NCBI GenBank assembly: GCA_025937955.1 | Contig: JAICQI010000474.1 | Coordinates: forward strand, 1 to 5,132 | Length of the DNA stretch: 5,132 bases | Source: Pyrinomonadaceae bacterium | GTDB taxonomy: Bacteria; Acidobacteriota; Blastocatellia; Pyrinomonadales; Pyrinomonadaceae | Reading direction: 5' to 3' | Part shown: positions 1-5,132 of the stretch, in pieces | How positions within the stretch are numbered: position 1 is the first letter of the stretch | How the letters are laid out: every line of letters starts with the position of its first letter | Position numbers and translations under genes: made by a program | Notes under the pieces: model-generated | Databases searched by the model: none | Told to the model about the DNA's origin: nothing | Seen by the model: only the letters and a program-made list of their open reading frames with translations

Positions 1-885
1 ATTTTGCAGCACGTGGTCTATCGTGTACTGATGCACACCGGTGCCTTCGGCAACGATCTGTCGCACCTCACGCCGCACCTTGCGAAGAAAACTTGCAGCG
101 CTCATTTTCGACTTGTGTCGCGGATCGTCGGAGAAGATTCGATGAAGATCGCGATCGTAAACTGCGGGCCACTCGAAGTCATAACGCTCGCGCTTGCGCC
201 GGTAATGTTCTCGCAGTGTGATTCTCAGCGCTGACAGTGGCTCGACTTTTGTGCGTGTGCGGTTTCGCGGCTTGGTCCCCGCAAGACTATTCATCAACTC
301 GTCGATGTATTCCAGCTTGTACAGCGCGGGCCAGCCGCGATAACGGCGACGCCATTGCGAGCGTGGCGTGAGCCAGACGGCGAAAGTTTCGGCAAAGTCT
401 TCCGCCGGGTGCGCCTGCGCGTACCAGGCGGGAAGGTGCAACACGAATTTACGGCTCTTGGGTTTTGGTTTGTAGAAGTCGGGATAGGGTTGGGCAAAGG
501 AGCCGAAGAGCTCGCGGTACTGGCGCTTGAAGTGAAGCCGGAAAGCCGTGTCGAGAGCGTGGCCGGCTTCGTGACGCAGGATGCGTATAGCCTCGGTGTC
601 GCTGCCGCCTTCTACTTCCAGCATTTGCTTGCGTTCGAGTTTCATTAGGCGCGGGTGCGCCAGGTAAAACGGAATCGCGATGCCGGGCACGCCGTCTGGT
701 GAAAACCACTCTTCTCCCAGCCAAACATGGGGTTTGAAGCGGATTCCGCGGGCGTTCAGCTCGTTGTAAAGCCTTATAATCTGGGTTTCGACAAAAGACC
801 CCTTGATTTTTATGGGGAGATCGCAGATGCGCAGGTCAAGCAATTGCTCATCGCTGAGACGATGCCAGGGGAATCGGTAGCTCAC
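1..885 (-). CDS. Putative zinc-binding metallopeptidase (HEAGH), partial, C-terminus beyond window
   Basis: The frame is open for 295 codons from a GTG at 885-883 to the left edge, with no stop in the window. Residues 101-110 read RILRHEAGHA, a classic HExxH zinc site (H105 and H109 as ligands, E106 catalytic). A second conserved-looking block at 154-171, WYAQAHPAEDFAETFAVW, probably supplies the third ligand through E162 or E166. Preceding blocks PDGVPGIAIPFYLAHPRL (63-80) and MLEVEGG (88-94), with WPALYKLEYIDELM (185-198) after it, match my memory of the 'putative zinc-binding metallopeptidase' family (Peptidase_Mx type). Substrate is unknown. No signal peptide or membrane segment is visible, so it is probably cytoplasmic. 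GTG is chosen because no in-frame ATG, GTG or TTG occurs upstream within the intergenic region and similarity begins soon after (YRFPWHRLSDEQLLDLRICDL). No clear ribosome binding site precedes it, so the start is less certain than the frame. It is divergent from the exported-protein gene at 1048. Confidence 0.85.
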   Translation of the reverse strand, partial: MSYRFPWHRLSDEQLLDLRICDLPIKIKGSFVETQIIRLYNELNARGIRFKPHVWLGEEWFSPDGVPGIAIPFYLAHPRLMKLERKQMLEVEGGSDTEAIRILRHEAGHALDTAFRLHFKRQYRELFGSFAQPYPDFYKPKPKSRKFVLHLPAWYAQAHPAEDFAETFAVWLTPRSQWRRRYRGWPALYKLEYIDELMNSLAGTKPRNRTRTKVEPLSALRITLREHYRRKRERYDFEWPAVYDRDLHRIFSDDPRHKSKMSAASFLRKVRREVRQIVAEGTGVHQYTIDHVLQN

Positions 886-903
886 GGTGGAGCAGATTCT
901 ACA

Positions 904-938
904 AAAATAGGTCCTATAAGTCCTACAGCACCTATTTT
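904..938. repeat. Short 9-bp-period repeat framed by a 9-bp inverted repeat
   Basis: Three consecutive 9-bp units are seen: AGGTCCTAT (909-917), AAGTCCTAC (918-926) and AGCACCTAT (927-935). The whole is framed by a perfect inverted repeat, AAAATAGGT (904-912) and ACCTATTTT (930-938), with a 17-nt spacer. It lies in the 162-bp region between two divergent genes, 19 bp or more upstream of the metallopeptidase start and about 110 bp upstream of the exported-protein start. It could be a remnant of a dispersed tandem repeat, an operator, or a hairpin in the minus-strand leader. The sequence alone does not decide between these. Confidence 0.55.
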
Positions 939-1027
939 CTACTTGACCCTTTTCCCCGCCCGCTTTCGCGTTTTCAAAATGAGGGTTATAGTTAACAGCG
1001 TCTCTCCCCAGCACACATCATACAATC

Positions 1028-1032
1028 AGGAG
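1028..1032 (+). promoter_or_regulatory. Probable ribosome binding site (AGGAG) for the exported protein
   Basis: AGGAG lies 15 nt before the ATG at 1048, longer than ideal spacing. A second purine run, GAGGG at 1041-1045, is only 2 nt from the ATG and too close to be a good site by itself. The ATG at 979, in the same frame, has no such motif upstream. This and the signal peptide favour 1048 as the start. Confidence 0.45.
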
Positions 1033-1047
1033 ACCAACAAGAGGGTT

Positions 1048-2472
1048 ATGCTCAAAACGACACTTTTCAGAACTGTAATTACAATCGGCTGTTTAATATC
1101 GATGTCAGTGATTGCCAGTGCTGATACCAAGGTCAAGTCGCGCCAAACCAGCGGCGGACAAACTTACGAAAACACTAGTTATATCAAAGGCAAACGCCAG
1201 CGCAGCGAAACAAACAACGGTCAGATGATCATGATTCAGCAGTGTGATCTGCGGCGAAATATTCAAATCATGCCGCAGGCGAAGATGTACATGATCCAGC
1301 CGTATGACGAGCCGGCGACCAGCCCTTCCCCAAACACGAGCAATAACACCACAACGTCGCAACCCAGCCCGGTTAAAAAGGGCGGCGTAGTTACTTCGAT
1401 CGTCACCACCAAAGACACTGGCGAGCGCAAGCAGATGTTTGGTTACACCGCGCGTCACATCATCACCACCATGGAGATGAAGTCGTCCCCTGACGCTTGC
1501 TCGCAGGTCAACACCAGGATGGAGATCGACGGCTGGTACATCGACGCTGCTTTTGCACTTGATTGCGACAGCAACCGCACCTACACAGGCTACAAACCCA
1601 AGGCAGGTGGTGGCTGTCAGGATCGTTACGAGACGAAGCAGATCGGCGCCGCGCGCAAAGGTTACCCTGTCTGGGAAAAGATGACGATGTTTGGACCGAA
1701 TGGCGCTGAGAGTTTTTCTACTACGACTGAGGTAGTTGAATTTTCTCAGGCGACGCTCGATCCGAGCTTGTTTGAAGTGCCTGAAGGTTATCAACAGGTC
1801 GAGGACTTCTCCAGCGCGTTCAGTGCGGCAGCCATGGCGGGGCAGCCATCCAGCGATCCGTCCACCAGCCCTTCCACTGTTGCGACTACTGCACCGGCCA
1901 CGCAGCCCAACGCCACAACAAATCAGCCAGGTCCAAAACGAGCTGGTGTCATTCGTCTTGGCGTCACGACCGTGAAGACCGGCAATGTCGCGGAAACAAT
2001 GAATGCTACGGAACTCGCTGCCGCAGTGCGGAATACGCTGCTCCAGAACCTGAAATCCGGCAACGTTGAAGTCGTTCCGATTGACGCTACGGGCGGCGCT
2101 GCGATTCAAGCCGAGGCGCAACAGAAAGAGTGCGACTACGTGGTTTACACGAATGTCTCGCACAAGAAGGGTGGCGGCGGTTTCGGAAGTATGTTGGGCA
2201 GCACTGCCGCGAAGATCGGTAGCAGCGTCGGATACCCGACGAGCACGGCAGGAGTCGTGGCGTCAAACACGATCGCTGCAGCTACGGTAGCTGAAAAGAT
2301 CAAGAACAAAGACGAGCTAACCATGGACATCCGGTTGGAGCGTCCCGGCAGCACCACGCCAAGCTTCGCCCAAACCTACAAAGGCAAAGCAAAATCAGGC
2401 GGCGAGGACATCATCACTCCCCTCGTGCAACAGGCCTCGACAGCGATCGTCGCCTCGGTTGGCAAGCAGTAA
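1048..2472 (+). CDS. Exported two-domain protein of unknown function (474 aa)
   Basis: Residues 1-25 form a signal peptide: a basic start (MLKTTLFR), a hydrophobic core (VITIGCLISMSVI) and an ASA|DT cleavage site, so the product is exported to the periplasm or cell surface. The start at 1048 is chosen because the open frame upstream (to 727) would bury this signal. Residues 26-88 (ENTSYIKGKRQRSE, QCDLRRNIQIMPQAKMYMI) resemble lipoprotein-like domains of the DUF4412 kind. A Ser/Thr/Pro/Asn linker (about 88-109) leads to a second segment containing GYTARHIITTMEMKSSPDAC (132-151) and ending near FEVPEGYQQVEDF (242-254). A second linker (about 266-296) leads to a C-terminal domain starting KRAGVIRLGV (297-306), with ECDYVVYTNVS (361-371) and a Gly-rich GGGGFGSMLG (375-384). 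I recall similar domains in acidobacterial proteins of unknown role. There is no catalytic motif I can name. It converges with nth, separated only by a palindromic repeat. Confidence 0.85.
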   Translation: MLKTTLFRTVITIGCLISMSVIASADTKVKSRQTSGGQTYENTSYIKGKRQRSETNNGQMIMIQQCDLRRNIQIMPQAKMYMIQPYDEPATSPSPNTSNNTTTSQPSPVKKGGVVTSIVTTKDTGERKQMFGYTARHIITTMEMKSSPDACSQVNTRMEIDGWYIDAAFALDCDSNRTYTGYKPKAGGGCQDRYETKQIGAARKGYPVWEKMTMFGPNGAESFSTTTEVVEFSQATLDPSLFEVPEGYQQVEDFSSAFSAAAMAGQPSSDPSTSPSTVATTAPATQPNATTNQPGPKRAGVIRLGVTTVKTGNVAETMNATELAAAVRNTLLQNLKSGNVEVVPIDATGGAAIQAEAQQKECDYVVYTNVSHKKGGGGFGSMLGSTAAKIGSSVGYPTSTAGVVASNTIAAATVAEKIKNKDELTMDIRLERPGSTTPSFAQTYKGKAKSGGEDIITPLVQQASTAIVASVGKQ

Positions 2473-2476
2473 ATTA

Positions 2477-2541
2477 GCCGCAGATAAACGCAGATGACGC
2501 AGATCAATCCCGATCTGCGTTTATTTGCGTTTATCTGCGGC
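2477..2541. repeat. Palindromic interspersed repeat, copy 1, between convergent genes
   Basis: The left arm (2477-2505) begins GCCGCAGATAAACGCA. The right arm (2512-2541) is its near-perfect reverse complement: 16 bp at the base and 9 bp (ACGCAGATC) at the tip pair exactly, around a small internal mismatch and a 6-nt loop (AATCCC). The left arm is itself built from CGCAGAT-type units, including the adjacent 9-mers ACGCAGATG and ACGCAGATC. The element starts 4 nt after the stop of the exported-protein gene and directly abuts the nth stop codon (2542-2544). It may end transcripts from both sides or protect their 3' ends, although neither strand carries a T-run, so it is not a standard intrinsic terminator. 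Confidence 0.85.
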
Positions 2542-3216
2542 TTAACTGGGTGGATGTTCTCCCGTCTTCAGATACGACGAGGGACACTGCTTCTCGATTG
2601 TGCATTCAGCGCACAACGGATTACGCGCTTTGCAAATCTTTCGCCCGTGGTAAATCATCAGGTGCGGGAAGATCACCCAGTCCTTCTTCGGCACGATCGG
2701 AATCAGATCCTGCTCGATCTTTTCCGCGGTCTTTTGTTGCGTCAATCCGAGGCGATGTGAGAGACGCGTCACGTGCGTGTCGACCACCACGCCCGCGTGA
2801 ATATCAAAAGCATTCCCCAACACCACATTCGCAGTCTTGCGTGCGACGCCCGGCAGCTCCAGCAACTCGTCCATCGTTTGCGGCACCTGCCCGCCGTACT
2901 GCTCCGTCAACACCTTCGACGCGCCCTGGATTGACTTGGTCTTGTTCCGAAAGAACCCGGTCGACTGAATGTCCTTTTCCAGCTCTCGCGGCGACACGTT
3001 CAGGTAGTCTTCCGGCTTGCGGTACTTCCGAAAGAGATCGGCAGTCACTATGTTGACACGTTCGTCAGTACACTGCGCCGAAAGAATCGTCGCAACCAGC
3101 AACTCAAACGGGTTCGTATGATTGAGCGAACACCTGGCGCCCGGATACGCCCGTTTGAGTCGCCTGATAATCGCGCGTGTGCGTGCTTTGAGTTCGTCCA
3201 GGCTCTCGCGTTTCAT
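2542..3216 (-). CDS. nth: Endonuclease III, DNA glycosylase/AP lyase
   Basis: This 224-residue protein matches endonuclease III along its whole length. The enzyme removes oxidised pyrimidines from DNA and cleaves the abasic site in base excision repair. Visible signatures are the N-terminal NPFELLVATILSAQCTDERVN (35-55), the helix-hairpin-helix LPGVARKTANVVLG (121-134) with catalytic lysine K127, and VVDTHVTRLSHRLGL (144-158) with catalytic aspartate D146. The C-terminal iron-sulfur loop has C195, C202, C205 and C211 spaced X6-X2-X5, as needed for a 4Fe-4S cluster. All key residues are present, so it should be active. The length is slightly above the roughly 210 residues of the E. coli enzyme. 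Its ATG (3216-3214) overlaps the permease stop TGA in an ATGA junction and no strong binding site precedes it, so translation is probably coupled to the permease. Its TAA stop abuts the palindromic repeat. Confidence 0.97.
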   Translation of the reverse strand: MKRESLDELKARTRAIIRRLKRAYPGARCSLNHTNPFELLVATILSAQCTDERVNIVTADLFRKYRKPEDYLNVSPRELEKDIQSTGFFRNKTKSIQGASKVLTEQYGGQVPQTMDELLELPGVARKTANVVLGNAFDIHAGVVVDTHVTRLSHRLGLTQQKTAEKIEQDLIPIVPKKDWVIFPHLMIYHGRKICKARNPLCAECTIEKQCPSSYLKTGEHPPS

Positions 3217-4037
3217 CCAGTTCGTTTCAACTTCCCTGTCTTCTTGGCCCAGGCCTCAACTCGCACAAAGACCATCAAGCCCAACGGCAGAATTATCGCT
3301 CCCATCAACGCCAGTATCAGCAACTCGTACGACACCGCCGACAGTGGCGCTCCGGCGAGATGCTCCGCAGTCGAGCTACTGTCGTCAACTCCGAACAGCT
3401 TCCGGCAAGCAGACAACGTGTAAGTCGCCGGTGAGATTGCCGACAACGGCTGTAGCCAGCGTGGCAGGACTTCGATGGGATAATAAACTCCGGAAATGAG
3501 AAGAAGCGAGCCCTGAAAGATGTGCGTCGCTTCTGCGCCTCGCTCGGCGCTCATCACCGGAAACACCGCCGCAAACAATCCCAGTCCCACGAAAGCAACC
3601 GTACTAACCGCCAGCACCACGAGCACGCCAAACAAATTGACTCCACGCAACGTCAGGTTCGTGAATAGCATCAGGCCGAGCAACACGATGATGCTCGTCA
3701 CGATACTGTTCAGTAACGAAAACAGACTGACGCCGAGCAAATGCACCGCTCGTGACACCGGCGCCATGAACGTGTACTCCAGCGTTCCTTCCCAACGCTC
3801 GTAAGCGATCGACATCGAAATCTCCTCGTAGAGGCGGGAAAGATAGTTCCACAACAGCGCACCGACAATGAGCTTGACCGTGAGTTGATAGTTACCCTCG
3901 GCCACGCCGATCAGCGCCACGCTTGCCGAAGTCACCAGGGCGTAAAAATTGAAAACGACGACCCAGCCAATGTAACGACGAGTAATGTGATACCCGCGAA
4001 ACAGGAAGGCCCAGGTCTGTCGCATAACTGCTTCCAT
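3213..4037 (-). CDS. ABC-2 type transporter permease
   Basis: This 274-residue integral membrane protein is the likely channel subunit of an ABC exporter, working with the ATPase encoded just upstream. Hydrophobic stretches suited to membrane helices lie at about 23-46, 51-66, 98-126, 133-160, 174-190 and 236-259, giving six, the usual number for ABC-2 permeases. The segment ERWEGTLEYTFMAPVSR (80-96) is the typical cytoplasmic 'E..GTLE....P' stretch. GVYYPIEVLPRWLQPLSAIS (183-202) is the characteristic conserved region before the last helix. The start at 4037 is supported by GGAGG 8 nt upstream. It lies 3 nt after the ATPase stop and its own TGA overlaps the nth ATG. The substrate cannot be read from the sequence; drugs, lipids or polysaccharides are all possible for this family. 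Confidence 0.93.
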   Translation of the reverse strand: MEAVMRQTWAFLFRGYHITRRYIGWVVVFNFYALVTSASVALIGVAEGNYQLTVKLIVGALLWNYLSRLYEEISMSIAYERWEGTLEYTFMAPVSRAVHLLGVSLFSLLNSIVTSIIVLLGLMLFTNLTLRGVNLFGVLVVLAVSTVAFVGLGLFAAVFPVMSAERGAEATHIFQGSLLLISGVYYPIEVLPRWLQPLSAISPATYTLSACRKLFGVDDSSSTAEHLAGAPLSAVSYELLILALMGAIILPLGLMVFVRVEAWAKKTGKLKRTG

Positions 4038-4040
4038 GGT

Positions 4041-4844
4041 TCAGTCCTCCACCAATGCCAATTCCTCTTCTTCTTCGACGAGCTCTTCACCAGTCAACTT
4101 GATGAAGGCGTCGTCGAGAGTTGCGGCCCCGGAGCGCCGCTTCAACTGCTCGGCAGTTCCCTCGGCCACAAGCTTGCCGTGCGCCAGAAAACCGATCCGG
4201 GCGCAGAGACGTTCTGCTTCCGCCATGTCGTGCGTAGTCAGGAGAATCGTAGTTCCCTCACGAGACTGTAGATCCTCGAGGAACGACTGCACGTCGCGAC
4301 GACTCTTCGGATCGAGACCCGTCGTCGGCTCGTCGAGCAACAACAGTGGCGGATTGATCATCAGGGCGCGCGCGATACTGATCTTCTGCTGCATGCCGCG
4401 GCTCATGTGCTCGAGCGGCGTGGTGAAGTTTGTGTCTTCCATTCCCAACTCTTCGAGAATTTCCATCACGCGGCGCTCCGACTCGCGCGCTTTCTGGCCG
4501 TAAAGCAGCGCCGTGTAAAGCAGGTTTTCACGCGCCGAGAGCTTCTTGTAGAAAGCGGCGTCCACACTGACGCGACCGATGATGCGACGCACCTCTTCCG
4601 CGTCCTCGGGCAGAGTGAAATCGAGTAGACGGACGTAACCGCTATCGGCAATCAGCAAGGTCGAGAGAACACGAATCAAACTCGACTTGCCGGAGCCGTT
4701 CGGTCCGAGCAGTCCGTAGGTCTCACCCGGCGCGACGCTGAATGAGACGTCGTCAATCGCCCAGAGCTCTGACTTCTTCCGGAAACCGTTACGTTTGCGG
4801 AAACTTTTACGAAGGTTGCGCACCTGAATAGCTGGTTGTTGCAT
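4041..4844 (-). CDS. ABC transporter ATP-binding protein (CcmA/ABC-2 exporter type)
   Basis: This 267-residue cytoplasmic ATPase powers the ABC-2 permease encoded 3 nt downstream. Walker A is GPNGSGKSS (47-55, K53), Walker B LLLLDEP (167-173, D171 and E172), the D-loop GLDP (176-179), and the switch histidine is H205 in LLTTHDMAEAERL. The signature is MSRGMQQK (147-154) instead of LSGGQ, a deviation common in this exporter class (YS.GM). The Q-loop is unusual: in IGRVSVDAAFY (89-99) a valine (V94) takes the place where most ABC proteins have glutamine. I recall relatives with equally non-standard loops (IG.V..DERSFY), so this may be a subfamily trait rather than damage. The C-terminus ends in an acidic tail (EELVEEEEELALVED, 253-267). 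The start ATG at 4844 has GAGG 7 nt upstream. It is the first gene of the three-gene operon. Confidence 0.95.
   Translation of the reverse strand: MQQPAIQVRNLRKSFRKRNGFRKKSELWAIDDVSFSVAPGETYGLLGPNGSGKSSLIRVLSTLLIADSGYVRLLDFTLPEDAEEVRRIIGRVSVDAAFYKKLSARENLLYTALLYGQKARESERRVMEILEELGMEDTNFTTPLEHMSRGMQQKISIARALMINPPLLLLDEPTTGLDPKSRRDVQSFLEDLQSREGTTILLTTHDMAEAERLCARIGFLAHGKLVAEGTAEQLKRRSGAATLDDAFIKLTGEELVEEEEELALVED
4046..4050 (-). promoter_or_regulatory. Ribosome binding site (GGAGG) for the ABC-2 permease
   Basis: On the minus strand GGAGG lies 8 nt before the permease ATG at 4037. It falls inside the last codons of the ATPase gene. It fixes the first methionine rather than M5 as the start. Confidence 0.8.
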
Positions 4845-4851
4845 GATCGAA

Positions 4852-4855
4852 CCTC
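4852..4855 (-). promoter_or_regulatory. Ribosome binding site (GAGG) for the ABC ATPase
   Basis: On the minus strand GAGG lies 7 nt before the ATG at 4844, good spacing for translation initiation of the first gene of the operon. No convincing -35/-10 pair was found between here and 5072. Confidence 0.6.
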
Positions 4856-4904
4856 AAAAGTGGATCGGACCACTCGAAAAACACACTTCGGTTGTACGGG
4901 ATTG

Positions 4905-4944
4905 AAAAAGGAGCGGCTAAGCCCGAATCAAGCTCGGTTCAGCC
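4905..4944 (-). terminator. Weak terminator-like hairpin upstream of the ABC operon
   Basis: Read on the minus strand, GGCT (4944-4941) and CCGA (4937-4934) can pair with TCGG (4926-4923) and AGCC (4918-4915), leaving a 7-nt loop and an internal bulge. Five nucleotides later comes a run of five T (4909-4905). The stem is short and interrupted, so it would be a poor terminator. It could end the transcript of the upstream gene that stops at 5073, act in the operon leader, or be chance. Confidence 0.25.
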
Positions 4945-5004
4945 AAGTTTTGAGGAAGAGGACAATTCTCATCGAAATCACCTGTGGCGGAGAGGATAAT
5001 ATAT

Positions 5005-5066
5005 GCCGCAGATTTACGCAAATAAAACGCAGATCTGATCTGCGCTCACCTGCGTTCATCTGTGGC
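5005..5066. repeat. Palindromic interspersed repeat, copy 2
   Basis: The left arm (5005-5035) begins GCCGCAGATTTACGCAAATA and the right arm (5037-5066) ends CATCTGTGGC. The two are imperfect reverse complements, pairing best at the base (GCC.CAGAT) and the tip (CGCAGATC). The left arm matches the reverse complement of the copy 1 right arm with only two substitutions and one extra A, so the two elements belong to one family. Copy 2 arms have diverged more from each other than those of copy 1. It lies 6 nt beyond the stop codon of the minus-strand gene ending at 5073, the same kind of position as copy 1. Confidence 0.8.
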
Positions 5067-5072
5067 TAAATA

Positions 5073-5132
5073 TTATTTCTTTCCGTGAGCGATCTTGATT
5101 GCTTCGGGTAGTTGTCGCAGACGCAGCATCGA
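5073..5132 (-). CDS. C-terminal fragment of an unidentified gene, partial
   Basis: From the right edge the minus strand reads 19 codons, SMLRLRQLPEAIKIAHGKK, followed by a TAA stop at 5075-5073. The rest of the gene lies outside the window and I do not recognise the product. Support comes from the open frame up to the edge, a lysine-rich ending typical of soluble proteins, and the palindromic repeat placed straight after the stop, as seen behind the other genes here. Over so short a length chance cannot be ruled out. Confidence 0.5.
   Translation of the reverse strand, partial: SMLRLRQLPEAIKIAHGKK

Noticed and set aside
355..724. Open frames on both strands (355-648 plus, 449-724 minus)
   Set aside because: Both are shadows of the metallopeptidase reading frame, which carries the HEAGH and EDFAET motifs.
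943..992. TTGACC (943-948) and TATAGT (987-992) as a promoter for the exported protein
   Set aside because: The two boxes are 38 nt apart, far from the roughly 17 nt needed, and neither has a good partner at proper spacing.
727..1047. In-frame upstream extension of the exported-protein gene
   Set aside because: It overlaps the metallopeptidase gene on the other strand and would bury the signal peptide. The ATG at 979 has no ribosome binding site.
981..1049. Direct repeat GAGGGTTAT at 981-989 and 1041-1049
   Set aside because: A 9-bp repeat pair of this kind can arise by chance and the second copy is explained by the start region of the gene; no further structure supports it.
1105..2163. A 352-codon open frame on the minus strand
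   Set aside because: It lies wholly antisense to the exported-protein gene, its translation is rich in Arg/Leu/His with no recognisable domain, and the plus-strand frame has a signal peptide and ordered domains.
2550..3499. Several plus-strand open frames opposite nth and the permease
   Set aside because: Their translations have no family resemblance and the minus-strand genes are clear matches to known families.
2477..5066. The two CGCAGAT-rich palindromes as a CRISPR array or transposon ends
   Set aside because: There is no repeat-spacer series, and the 2.5 kb between the copies holds an ordinary operon plus leader with no transposase.
4836..5069. A 77-codon plus-strand open frame across the ABC operon leader
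   Set aside because: It starts inside the ATPase gene on the opposite strand, has no domain, and reads through the palindromic repeat.

Overview
The window looks like a chromosomal segment from a moderately GC-rich Gram-negative bacterium. My best guess is an Acidobacteriota member, possibly Blastocatellia/Pyrinomonadales. That rests on the recalled style of the large exported protein (a 'GYTARHI...SPDAC' segment joined to a 'KR.GV.RLGV...ECDYVVY' domain) and on the short dispersed palindromic repeats between genes. It is an inference from memory, not a search result. No transposase, integrase, phage gene, CRISPR array, tRNA or rRNA is visible.

Layout, left to right. (1) 1-885, minus: the N-terminal 295 residues of a putative zinc metallopeptidase (HEAGH motif), running off the left edge. 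(2) 886-1047: a divergent intergenic region with a three-unit, 9-bp-period repeat framed by a 9-bp inverted repeat. (3) 1048-2472, plus: a 474-residue exported two-domain protein of unknown function. (4) 2473-2541: a palindromic repeat filling the gap between two convergent genes. (5) 4844-2542, minus: a compact three-gene operon of ABC ATPase, ABC-2 permease and endonuclease III (nth). The ATPase and permease are 3 nt apart, and the permease and nth overlap by 4 nt (ATGA). (6) 4845-5072: an intergenic region holding the operon leader, a weak terminator-like hairpin and a second copy of the palindromic repeat. (7) 5073-5132, minus: the last 19 codons of an unidentified gene.

The ATPase and permease should form one membrane exporter of the CcmA/ABC-2 type with an unknown substrate. 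Endonuclease III is a base-excision-repair enzyme that appears to be co-translated with the permease. No functional link between the exporter and repair is evident. The exported protein and the metallopeptidase are transcribed divergently from a shared 162-bp region.

The most unusual content is repetitive DNA rather than a new gene system. Two copies of one palindrome, each built from CGCAGAT-like units about 9-10 bp apart, sit immediately behind TAA stop codons. A different 9-bp-period repeat lies in the divergent promoter region. I found no convincing new multi-gene system.
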